DNA of 64,000 nucleotides from Cercis canadensis. Taxonomy: Eukaryota > Streptophyta > Magnoliopsida > Fabales > Fabaceae. The DNA lies in assembly GCA_003255065.1 (NCBI GenBank), contig QAOA01008219.1, positions 73,501-137,500 on the forward strand, read 5' to 3'. Of this stretch, positions 24,720 to 33,566 are shown one piece after another (positions within the stretch are counted from its first letter, which is position 1; every line of letters begins with the position of its first letter). Below the pieces are notes generated by a model. The model was not told the DNA's origin. It made no database searches and was given only the letters and a program-made list of their open reading frames with translations. The position numbers and the translations under genes are program-made.

Positions 24720-25355
24720 TTAACTGCTGATATTTCTTCACTGTTACCTATTGTTACTTAGACAATAATATTTCCAAGGTTGATTCCTCAATTGGCATTT
24801 CTGCCCGCCACGGAATCTATTTGATTTCTCAAACCTTAATAGTCTGCATGCCAGTAATGATATATTTGGCGCCCGATCCTGGAGAATGAGAGGAGCTAGA
24901 TGTTGCTGAATCATTTTTGCAGCAACAACCTTATCATAAAGCCTCTCAACAACTGCCCCTTTTTTCTCAAGCTGAGGGTATGGTTGTGCTGGTGGAGGAG
25001 TGCCAGTGCCTCTCAAAAGCATTAGGTTTTAAATTCAAGATAAACAGTAATGGTTAACTCAAGCTTCAAGTTATGAAATGATTCATGCTTATCTGTGGGT
25101 GGCAGCTGAGGCCCTTATGCTGGCTAAGTTAATAACGCCTTTGGCGTCACCCTTGATGTTTCCAATCTGATAGGAAATACCTTTGATATGCTGTGTGCCA
25201 CTTTTGTTATAACCGTTCAACTGAGGCTAATCATCTCATTTAGGAGCATTAGCGTTAGCCTTGGTTCGATCTCGTTTTGGTCGAGGTTTTCCTATGCCAG
25301 CAACGCTGGCGATTCCAGCTGCAATGATTGACAGTGAATGCTCAAAAATGGAAAA
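24720..25355 (-). pseudogene. B1: decayed member of the two-repeat gene family
   Basis: Aligning with gene C2, exon 1 (about 25348-25114) keeps the repeat as HIKGISYQIGNIKGDAKGVI but has lost the start (CTG where C2 has ATG), has in-frame stops, and its donor reads CAG|ATAAGC instead of G|GTAAG. The exon 2 region (about 25010-24740) keeps the order of C2, with a degenerate GINLG repeat core and SEEIS near the end, matching NFGG and DEEDIS in C2, but with frame changes. The promoter TATA position is altered (25428-25434), and the full-length LINE is inserted about 25 bases further upstream. The gene is non-functional, and the protein would have been of unknown role. Confidence 0.75.
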
Positions 25356-25427
25356 GTAAAATTAAACGAGTCAATTTCTTTTATCAGATTTAGATCATTT
25401 TGGTATGTGTTAGCAGGAAAGGCCTCA

Positions 25428-25434
25428 TTTTGTA
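25428..25434 (-). promoter_or_regulatory. Degenerate TATA position of B1
   Basis: In C2 and C3 the minus strand reads GGGTCTATAAAATGAGGC. Here the aligned sequence is GGGTTTACAAAATGAGGC, so TATAAAA has become TACAAAA. The LINE target site lies just upstream, so the old distal promoter is now more than 6 kb away. Confidence 0.55.
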
Positions 25435-25610
25435 AACCCATCTAGGAAGAGCCAAAGGGTAATATAATAGCGATGCGAAAGGGAAAAGATTGCAAGGCAA
25501 AGCAGCAAGCAGCAAGTCAACTAGATGACATTTTCCCGTTACCCAAACAGCCGTAAAGAGTAGCCCATAAAGGGGAGGGGAGGGAACAAAGAAGAAAGTG
25601 GAGAGTAAGC

Positions 25611-27389
25611 ATGCACTGTTCTGAGGAGCGAGAGCGAGTAACCACGGCGGGGGGTAAGGCTCTGGTGGAGGTGGATAACACTGCTCGGAGTGTGAAAAAA
25701 ATCAAGGGAGGGGGAGGAAAAGAGTTCGATGGAGTTTCTTCTCTTCCTACTGCGTATGACCTAGTAGAGCAGGAAGACATGGACCTTGGGCTGCATGCAG
25801 GTACCTGTTTATCTTACAAACATACCCTCATGGGAGGAATGCCTGATACCGAGTTCGAAGGCGTTGATTTTGAAGACGTCGAAGAGGCTACAGAGGATGA
25901 AGAGGACTCGCCAGAAATGGAGGAGGAGGATAGAGGATATGTCAACTCCACTTATGGGCTTGGATCAAGAATCAAGGTGTCTTACAGGAATGAGGATCCT
26001 CTATGCCCCATGATAGAACTGTCGTCTAAGGAACGAGAACGCATCAGAAAGCCATGGAAAAAGAGTTTGATCATCAAACTTCTAGGGAAAAGAGTTGGGT
26101 TCCACTTCTTGGAAAAAAAGCTTACCCAAATCTGGTCCCTTAAGGGAATCATGACCATCATTGACTTAGGAAATGACTTCTTCCTAGTTAAATTTAGCTC
26201 TGAACATGACTACGACTTTGCATTATCTGGAGGCCCCTGGATGATTTTCGACCATTACCTGACTATAAGAGAATGGCAGCCAAACTTCAATCCATTTTTT
26301 GCTTCTATTGACTCGGTTATGGTGTGGGTTAGGTTCCCCGGCATAGCCATGGAGTATTACGATAAAGATATCTTAGCCACGTTGGGGAACTGCGTTGGAC
26401 GCACTGTGAAAGTAGATAACAACACTTTCTTGCAGGCAAGAGGGAAGTTTGCAAGGCTCTGTGTAGAAGTAAACCTCACAAAGCTGTTGTTATCTCACCT
26501 TTGCATTGACGGCATTTCTTTCTTGATCGAATATGAGGGCATACACCTTATATGCTTCCAGTGTGGTTGTTATGGTCATTTAAAGGATGGGTGCTCAGTT
26601 AAACCCATTGGTAAGCCGACGGAGCCCAGGGAGGAGGGTGAGCCCGAAGTGGTGGCCGGACCCCCCCATGGGGATACCACTGTAGCTGATAGTAAGTTTG
26701 GACCCTGGATGTTGGTGCAAAAACCAAAGCGGTTTCGACAAGACAAGAAGAGAGATTTGAATACTCTGAGTCAAGAAAGGGGCGGAGTGTCAGGGGAGCA
26801 AATTCAGGGAAGTATGGGCAAATCACGGGGTTCACGGTTTGCCGCTCTTGATGAAGATGGAGGGACCTCGGAACCAATCTCTGACATGCCCAAAGCTTCA
26901 AAAAATGACCTTCGTAAGGGAGAGAGTAGTATTGCATTAAATGCCCCATGTGCATGTGATAATTACCCAAGTCAGAAATCTAAGCAAGAGAAAGGTGATG
27001 GAAAGATGGTTACTAAAAGTCAACCCCAGAAACACATAGCTCCTAAAGGCAGTGGGCCTACTGATCACAGGATGGAGCCCTTTACGTATCATTCTAGAGC
27101 TATTAATAACGTGCATCTCCGTCCTAGCCATGATACTTCCCAGGGATCACCTTCTCAAAAGGCCACGTCCTTTATTCCTGGTGGGACGCTCTCTCCTAGT
27201 CACCGATCGGTGGACCCACCTGATGAAGAACACTTGGCCGAATCCCATGCTCAAAAGCCCCCAGACTTATGCTCTGTTTCTGCTACGTCGCTCGAAGGCG
27301 AGCCCATGCTCGATGACCATCCGGTATCAAACTTGGTGGGAAATGAACGTGAAAGTTCCATGGAGGCAGAAGACATGCAAATGTCTTAA
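25611..27389 (+). CDS. LINE ORF1: DUF4283 and zinc-knuckle RNA-binding protein
   Basis: A 592-residue protein that should bind the LINE RNA and form the ribonucleoprotein particle. An acidic N-terminal part (residues 80-108) is followed by a DUF4283-like domain at about 145-290 (KSLIIKLLGKRVGFHFLEKK, then FSSEHDYDFALSGGPW) and a CCHC zinc knuckle at C315, C318, H323 and C328. The rest is a long, low-order hydrophilic tail rich in Ser, Lys and Pro. This matches plant L1 ORF1 proteins, which carry DUF4283 and a CCHC knuckle. The ATG at 25611 is the first in frame and follows a 140-base 5' UTR. It ends 30 bases before the first ATG of ORF2, so ORF2 is probably reached by reinitiation or a similar mechanism. 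Confidence 0.9.
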   Translation: MHCSEERERVTTAGGKALVEVDNTARSVKKIKGGGGKEFDGVSSLPTAYDLVEQEDMDLGLHAGTCLSYKHTLMGGMPDTEFEGVDFEDVEEATEDEEDSPEMEEEDRGYVNSTYGLGSRIKVSYRNEDPLCPMIELSSKERERIRKPWKKSLIIKLLGKRVGFHFLEKKLTQIWSLKGIMTIIDLGNDFFLVKFSSEHDYDFALSGGPWMIFDHYLTIREWQPNFNPFFASIDSVMVWVRFPGIAMEYYDKDILATLGNCVGRTVKVDNNTFLQARGKFARLCVEVNLTKLLLSHLCIDGISFLIEYEGIHLICFQCGCYGHLKDGCSVKPIGKPTEPREEGEPEVVAGPPHGDTTVADSKFGPWMLVQKPKRFRQDKKRDLNTLSQERGGVSGEQIQGSMGKSRGSRFAALDEDGGTSEPISDMPKASKNDLRKGESSIALNAPCACDNYPSQKSKQEKGDGKMVTKSQPQKHIAPKGSGPTDHRMEPFTYHSRAINNVHLRPSHDTSQGSPSQKATSFIPGGTLSPSHRSVDPPDEEHLAESHAQKPPDLCSVSATSLEGEPMLDDHPVSNLVGNERESSMEAEDMQMS

Positions 27390-27419
27390 TTGGCCTGGCT
27401 CTTCTTCTATCTTTTTCTT

Positions 27420-30400
27420 ATGATTAATAAGATTATTGTGTGGAATTGTAGAGGTGCAGGCAACTCTGATTTCTTAAGGGCAGCTAAGACCACGTTAGGT
27501 CCTATCGCTCCTGAAGTTTTTGTTCTCTTGGAAACAAAAGTTAACAGTGGTAAAGCTCCCAATATTTTACGTAAACTGGGCTATAACTTCTCTGCTGTCT
27601 CAGATGGAAATGGCCTAGCGGGTGGTATATGGCTAGCGTGGAAGTCTGAGAATCTAGTGGTTGAGATTCTTAACTCCCATGCTCAATTTCTTCATGTGAG
27701 ATTCTCTGTCAAAGATGGTGCAGGGTGGTACTTTACTGCCATTTATGCCAGTCCCTGCTACGATACCAGAGCTGGTTTATGGGCAGAACTGAAGCAAATT
27801 GCAAGCACCATGGCTTCTCCTTGGATGCTTGCCGGAGATTTCAATGACTTCCTTCACGCTGGGGAGAAAAAAGGTGGGGCTTCTGTCAACTTGAGGAGAT
27901 GCCAGAGGTTTGCTTCTTGGATTGATGGGTGCAATCTCTTGGAGGTGGAGACTACTGGTTCGAGACTCACTTGGCGTGGTCCTCTGATCAATGGTTATGA
28001 CCGCATTTTTGAGAAACTTGACAGAGTGCTGTGTAACAGCCTTTGGAGAATTCGTTTTGATGAGGCCAAAGCGGTTGTCCTCCCCCGTATCTATTCTGAT
28101 CATCATCCCATATCTATTGTCTTCAGCAACCCTTCTTCCAGCAGAGTAGCGAGACCCTTCCGCTTTGAAGCTGCTTGGTTAACTCATAATGACTTCTCAA
28201 ATGTTGTGGCTAGAAACTGGGATCACTCTGTCTCCGTTCCGGAGGGTCTTTCTAATCTTACTCCAATTCTTAAAGGGTGGAATAAGGAGGTTTTTGGCAA
28301 TATCTTTAGAAAAAAGACTCGTCTCCTCAATAGGATCCAGGGGGTGCAACGTGCCATGCATAGGCACTGGAACCCTTTCCTCGATAGCTTGGAGTTCTCT
28401 TTGAATTCTGATCTTCAGCAAGTTTTAAAACATGAAGAAATACTTTGGCATCAAAAATCTAGATCGGAATGGGTGGCTAAGGGTGACCGAAACACCCGGT
28501 TCTATCATACTAAAACGGTTATTCGTAGAAGACGCAACAAAGTAGAAATGCTTAGAGATGATGCTGGTAGGTGGATTGAGGACCATGTTGAGCTTAAAGA
28601 GCTAGCTCTTAACTTCTATCAAAATTTGTTCACTAATGAGCTTCCCCAGGTTCACTGGACCACCAAGTACTTCTTTCCGGAGTTGGAAAAAGCTTCCTTG
28701 TGTGATCTCTCGAACCCCCTCCAGGTGGAAGAAGTTAGGACTGCCATGTTTGGTATGGGGCCTCTTAAGGCGCCGGGCCCAGATGGTTATCCTGCCATTT
28801 TTTATCAATCCCAATGGGGCACCCTGGGTAGGCCGATGTTCAACTTGGCTAGCCAAATTTTTGCTGGTACTAGAAGTATTGCTGATCTTAATGATACTCT
28901 CCTGGTCCTTATTCCAAAGACGGAGAAACCTGAGTTCATGTCCCAATTTCGTCCCATTTCCCTTTGCAATGTTTCGTATAAGTGCATCACAAGAATCATT
29001 GTTAACAGGCTGAAGCCTTTGTTGCCTAAGCTGATCTCTCCCTTCCAGTCAAGTTTCGTGCCCAAGAGATGTATACAAGACAACATTATCATTGCCCATG
29101 AAATGTTGCATTCTATGCATAAGGTCAGGGGTAAGCGGGGCTTCATGGCTATCAAGGTGGACTTGGAAAAAGCTTATGACCGAGTGAAGTGGAACTTTAT
29201 AGATGAAGTTCTAGGTGAAGTCAATATCCCTTCAGGGCTTAGAAACATTATTATGGATTGTGTTCAATCTGTGTCCATGAATCTTCTCTGGAATGGTGGT
29301 AAAACTGGGACTTTCACACCGGAGAGGGGTATTAGACAGGGTGATTCGTTATCCCCTTACCTTTTTGTCTTGTGTATGGATAAACTCTCGCACATTATCT
29401 CTGAAGTGGTGGAGGAAGGCCTTTGGAAACCCATGCGTGCCGGGAGAGGGGGTCCTCTTATTTCCCATCTCATGTTTGCAGATGACCTCTTATTGTTCGT
29501 AGAAGCCTCTGTTACCCAATTGGATATTGTGATGGATTGCTTGGGCAAGTTCTGTGCCATGTCTGGGCAAAAGGTGAATGTTTCCAAGACTCACCTTTAC
29601 TTTTCTAAAAATGTTTGCCAGGCGTCTCGGCTGGCCATTTCTGATAAATGTGGCTTTTCTGTGTCTTGTGACCTGGGCTTATATCTCGGCATACCTTTGT
29701 CCCATGGTCGAGCCTCTAAGTCTAAATTTCTCTATTTAGTAGACAGAACTAGGCAACGTTTAGCTGGCTGGAAAATGCATTGCCTCTCTATGGCGGGTAG
29801 GGTGACTCTTGCTAATTCAGTTATTGGCGCTCTCCCAACCTATGCCATGCAATCGACTATGCTTCCCAAATCTATCTGCTATGATATTGAAAGAATTCAA
29901 AGGAACTTCATCTGGGGTCACAATGAACTTTCCAAAAAAGTTCATACAGTTAAATGGGATACTTTATGCATGCCGAAGAATAGGGGTGGCTTGGGGGTTC
30001 GCAAGTTGGTAGCCATGAATCTTTCTTGTATCATGAAACTGGGATGGGCGCTCAGAATGAACTCGACTGATCTTTGGGTTCAGGTCATGCGAGGGAAATA
30101 TGGCAGAGGTTCTTCTTGGACCTCTTCCATTGATGTCAGATCTGGGGACTCGGCCTCTTGGAAGGCTATTGGGGTTATTTGGCCTTTTTTATCAAGGTGC
30201 TTGGGCTGGAATTTAGGCAACGGAAAAACTATCCAATTTTGGTTAGACCCTTGGGTGGATGGTGTAAGTAGCTTGATTGAGCATGTTCCTTTCTCGGTGC
30301 CAGATAAAGACTTGGAAGCCCTTGTTGCTAACTTCACTCTTGACTCTGGTGATTGGGACTGGGAGCTTCTTAATAGCAATCTCACTCCTGAACTTTGTAT

Positions 30401-31535
30401 CAAAATTCATGCGATACTTCCCCCCTCTTTGAACGTTATTGAAGATACCATTTTTTGGGCAGAGAATTCCTCGGGCACTTTTTCAGTTAGCAGTGCCTAT
30501 ACGAGTATGGTGAAAAGTCAGTGGAAACCTACTAGTGATACTTGGAATATGATTTGGAAGTGGAAAGGTCCTGAACTCATCAGACTTTTCCTTTGGCAGC
30601 TTTCGCAAAATGGGCTGCTCACTGGGGAGAAATGCCGCAAGTGGAGTGGTACTGAAGGTAATTGTTTCTTCTGTGAAGGGGTGCAAGAAACCTCTCTCCA
30701 TGTTCTAAGAGACTGCGGTTATGCTTGGAGGATTTGGGTTCAATTTGTTAAGCCTTCTATGAGGGTCCAGTTCTTCACGTGGGATTTTTCTCAATGGATA
30801 GATATGAATTTGGGACAACATCTCGGTGGGGCAGGAAAGCAATGGAATATAATATGGGCAGTCACTTCTTGGTTGCTTTGGAAGTGGCGAAACTTGGCTA
30901 TGTTTGATCCCACCTTCACTCGGCCTCCAAACCCATGCAGGATAATTACTGATTTCATTGAGAGCTGCAATATTTCTTCTTTGGTCTCCCCTGTCCCCTT
31001 CCCCCCTGTTTGTTCTCCTGTGCTTTGGGTTCAGCCGGAAGTGGGATGGATTAAGATCAACTCCGATGGTGCTTCGAAAGGAAATGCAGGTCTAGCGGGT
31101 TGCGGAGCTTTGCTCAGAGATGCCTCTAGTGGTTGGGTGGCTGGAGTTGTGCGTAACCTGGGTATCACGTCTGCGCTCTGTGCAGAACTATGGGGCATTC
31201 TGGAAGGGTTGGCTTTGGCTTGGAGATTGGGCTTCAAGAGGGTTATCTTGGAAACTGACTCCCTCTCTGCTGTGAATCTTCTCTCAAATCCCGTCAACCA
31301 TGGTGGAAGGCACTCTCAGTTATTTTCCAAGATTTCTGGTTTAATGAAACATGAGTGGCAAGTTCAGGTAAAACACACAAACAGAAAAGGAAATGCTTGC
31401 GCTGATTGGCTCGCTACTTTCAGCTTGAGTCAACCTCTGGGCGTCTTGCATCTAGCGGCCCCTCCGCAAGAACTTCTGCGTCTGCTTGTTATTGATGAGA
31501 TGGGGTCTTCCTTGCCCCGTGCTTTGGTGCTGTAG
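27420..31535 (+). CDS. LINE ORF2: endonuclease, reverse transcriptase, RNase H
   Basis: A 1371-residue protein that nicks the target and copies LINE RNA into it. I start at the ATG at 27420 because MINKIIVWNCRGAG is the usual plant LINE start; the frame is open 10 codons further upstream but without an ATG. The APE-type endonuclease (1-235) has N9, E38, D140/N142 and SDHHP (226-230). The reverse transcriptase (about 495-760) has D581 in KVDLEKAYD, RQGDSLSPYLF and FADD at 686-689. A zf-RVT domain (about 1018-1105) has C1082, C1085, H1094 and C1099. The C-terminal RNase H (about 1208-1345) has D1216, E1256, D1280 and D1329. No domain is missing and the length is normal for the family, so it could be active. 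Confidence 0.95.
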   Translation: MINKIIVWNCRGAGNSDFLRAAKTTLGPIAPEVFVLLETKVNSGKAPNILRKLGYNFSAVSDGNGLAGGIWLAWKSENLVVEILNSHAQFLHVRFSVKDGAGWYFTAIYASPCYDTRAGLWAELKQIASTMASPWMLAGDFNDFLHAGEKKGGASVNLRRCQRFASWIDGCNLLEVETTGSRLTWRGPLINGYDRIFEKLDRVLCNSLWRIRFDEAKAVVLPRIYSDHHPISIVFSNPSSSRVARPFRFEAAWLTHNDFSNVVARNWDHSVSVPEGLSNLTPILKGWNKEVFGNIFRKKTRLLNRIQGVQRAMHRHWNPFLDSLEFSLNSDLQQVLKHEEILWHQKSRSEWVAKGDRNTRFYHTKTVIRRRRNKVEMLRDDAGRWIEDHVELKELALNFYQNLFTNELPQVHWTTKYFFPELEKASLCDLSNPLQVEEVRTAMFGMGPLKAPGPDGYPAIFYQSQWGTLGRPMFNLASQIFAGTRSIADLNDTLLVLIPKTEKPEFMSQFRPISLCNVSYKCITRIIVNRLKPLLPKLISPFQSSFVPKRCIQDNIIIAHEMLHSMHKVRGKRGFMAIKVDLEKAYDRVKWNFIDEVLGEVNIPSGLRNIIMDCVQSVSMNLLWNGGKTGTFTPERGIRQGDSLSPYLFVLCMDKLSHIISEVVEEGLWKPMRAGRGGPLISHLMFADDLLLFVEASVTQLDIVMDCLGKFCAMSGQKVNVSKTHLYFSKNVCQASRLAISDKCGFSVSCDLGLYLGIPLSHGRASKSKFLYLVDRTRQRLAGWKMHCLSMAGRVTLANSVIGALPTYAMQSTMLPKSICYDIERIQRNFIWGHNELSKKVHTVKWDTLCMPKNRGGLGVRKLVAMNLSCIMKLGWALRMNSTDLWVQVMRGKYGRGSSWTSSIDVRSGDSASWKAIGVIWPFLSRCLGWNLGNGKTIQFWLDPWVDGVSSLIEHVPFSVPDKDLEALVANFTLDSGDWDWELLNSNLTPELCIKIHAILPPSLNVIEDTIFWAENSSGTFSVSSAYTSMVKSQWKPTSDTWNMIWKWKGPELIRLFLWQLSQNGLLTGEKCRKWSGTEGNCFFCEGVQETSLHVLRDCGYAWRIWVQFVKPSMRVQFFTWDFSQWIDMNLGQHLGGAGKQWNIIWAVTSWLLWKWRNLAMFDPTFTRPPNPCRIITDFIESCNISSLVSPVPFPPVCSPVLWVQPEVGWIKINSDGASKGNAGLAGCGALLRDASSGWVAGVVRNLGITSALCAELWGILEGLALAWRLGFKRVILETDSLSAVNLLSNPVNHGGRHSQLFSKISGLMKHEWQVQVKHTNRKGNACADWLATFSLSQPLGVLHLAAPPQELLRLLVIDEMGSSLPRALVL

Positions 31536-31600
31536 TCTTTCCTTTCTTTTGGGCTTTGCCCCATTATATTACCAAAAAAAAAAAAAGGGTAATATAATAG

Positions 31601-32464
31601 AACAATCTACAAATAAAAAAGGTTAAATAAGTGAGTCTGTATTTTGTCTACACTTCAAACCCAAAGGGCTGTTGCATGCGATGACATATTAGATATAAAA
31701 TCATTCATGTGGACTTTCACCTAACAACTTAAGCTTTTTGGTTGAAATGGTCCTTCACAGTCCTAACTTGCATTAATTTTGCCTTTCTTTAACATATATG
31801 TCCAATTCAAACTTTGATTTTTAATTTTTTTCATTTAAGAGTAAACTTATATTGTGTCCCTTAAAGATTCAAACCTCAACAAAATAGTCATTGAAAGAAT
31901 AAATTATAAAATAGTCCTTAAATCATTAACATTTATGACAAAATGTTTTACTATTACTAAGGTAAAATCCCAAATGACAGTTTTCTAATTGCCAACAGTG
32001 CTATTGAAGTAGAAAAGAGTTGAAAAAAAAAAAATACTAAATGTTTTCTTCCTTTTATTTAATTTTGTAGGTTGGAGAGTAATGAGTTACAAGCCATTTT
32101 ATAAAAGAGATTTTGCATATAGTTTAGTAGAATATGATAAAGACTAATTTGCTAAAGCTTTAACTGGATTGCACACAAAGTTGTTTTAATAATTCCACTT
32201 TTGTCATTAGAATCGTAGTAGTTCCCAATTTGAAAATTTTCTGTTGTATACAATTTAAGCATATTTGAATGCCCATATTTGAGTTACTTTGATTTTACTA
32301 TATACCTTGAATTTGACATTTTTGGACTGTGTGATTATGGCCTCAAATGAAACACTGAAGACAGAAAACTGAAAAGTATAGACAGAGTTCTAAATAGAAA
32401 ACGGAGACTAAAGTGCCTAAAAAGCGACACCCATATACACCAAATTGCTCTTAGAATTCCCAGA
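31601..32464. repeat. Upstream flank of B1; part duplicated at 47440-47880
   Basis: No gene is seen. Positions 31780-32130 match 47440-47880 in the same orientation (shared blocks catatatgtccaattcaaac, catttaa, ttctaattgccaacagtg, ttgtaggttggag). Both stretches lie upstream of a family gene (B1 here, C2 there), so they belong to the duplicated unit. The second copy has an extra block near 47640-47700. Confidence 0.65.
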
Positions 32465-32975
32465 AAATGTCCACTATCACCAAATAATTGATATAAAGAA
32501 GTTTTTTCTAGCTAGAACTTGGAAGCCCTAAAATCACACACTAACTAGTTTACAATATCAAAGGTCTCTCACTCTGGACCAAAATCATCAAAAAGAGGCA
32601 AACCAGCAATTAGGAATTGAAAAATATCAATTAAACGTGACTATTCTTAAAAAAATTCCGAAGAGGGCTATAGAACTCCAATCACCATCTATGTGTGAGC
32701 CATCAACAGTTAAAAACTCCTAATCGTTGACTTGATCACAACCGTCCAAAAGAGTCGACAACTTTTTTCTTTCCTTTTTCTACAAAACATTGCCGACTCT
32801 CACACACAAGCTCGGATGGAAAAACCATTGAAACCGTATGCAGCAGTCAACTAAAAACTCTGAACCATTCTTAAAAAGAAACCCTTTATTTGCCAACAGA
32901 TGCCTCAAGTGTTGCGGTGGCGAATTATATACTTTGTTTCTTCTATTCTCCAACGGATTAAAGTTACTTATTAAA
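32465..32975. repeat. Segmental duplication, partner of 23820-24430
   Basis: See the partner entry for the shared blocks. This copy ends near 32975, where similarity to the first copy stops; 32976-33065 has no recognised content. Confidence 0.7.
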
Positions 32976-33065
32976 TCTTTTATTTCTCTTATTTCTTGTT
33001 TTTATATTATTTTTACTTCTTTCTTCAATTTTTAGCTAAAAGAAAGGTTAAGTGGCAGTTGCGTT

Positions 33066-33566
33066 GTGTCATCCCAATTCATTCGTTAGTCACTTTGTTA
33101 AAAATGGTTATACTGCTTGAATTACAATATGATTGAATTAGCCTTAGCTGTTGCTTCTGAGTGATTTTTGGCACAGTAGAGATGGTATTTTTAAACTGTC
33201 AACATATATATCTAAACAGATTATACTGCTTCATATTTATCGACAGATATTTAATAGTTGATAGGGTTTTTTTATTTCTTTCTATGCAGTGTACCACTGC
33301 TCTAAAGTAAGTCATAAACAAACAAAATAAACTAAAAACTATTATGAAGATGCTCTTTTATGATAAGGAAAAGTCATTAATTAGATGCATTGTACTACAA
33401 AGTTCAGAGAAGATCATCAAAGCATAGATATTACACCCTCCCAAAGCTCTTATTCAACAATTACACACTACATATTACACAATAGAGATTATTTCTGGCT
33501 TTGGTTTTTTGCTGATATCTGTCATCTGGCTATATTTTACTCTAATAAAATATTATTATTGCCTAG
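33066..33566 (-). pseudogene. Downstream flank of a lost C-type gene copy
   Basis: Positions 33100-33560 match 44070-44480 (downstream flank of gene C2) and 55640-56085 (downstream flank of C3), sharing for example acatatatatctaaacag and caacaattacacactacat. In C2 the coding region starts within about 20 bases of the end of the match. Here element E2 begins at 33567, and no exon of this copy is found on its other side. The gene body has therefore been lost, probably through a deletion after E2 inserted. Confidence 0.65.

Larger units (their letters stand above)
25471..31586 (+). mobile_element. Full-length plant L1-type LINE, both ORFs open
   Basis: A complete non-LTR retrotransposon of 6116 bases: 5' UTR (25471-25610), ORF1 (25611-27389), a 30-base spacer, ORF2 (27420-31535), a short 3' UTR and a 13-base poly(A) (31574-31586). 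It is flanked by a perfect direct repeat gggtaatataatag at 25457-25470 and 31587-31600, up to 17 bases if the preceding A residues count. A full-length 5' end, both ORFs open, all catalytic residues present and an unmutated target duplication point to a very recent insertion by target-primed reverse transcription. It sits just upstream of the degenerate TATA of pseudogene B1. Its coding region is visibly richer in GC than the flanks. Confidence 0.95.

Noticed and set aside
27390-27419. ORF2 start at 27390
   Set aside because: The codon there is TTG. The first ATG at 27420 gives the usual plant LINE ORF2 start.
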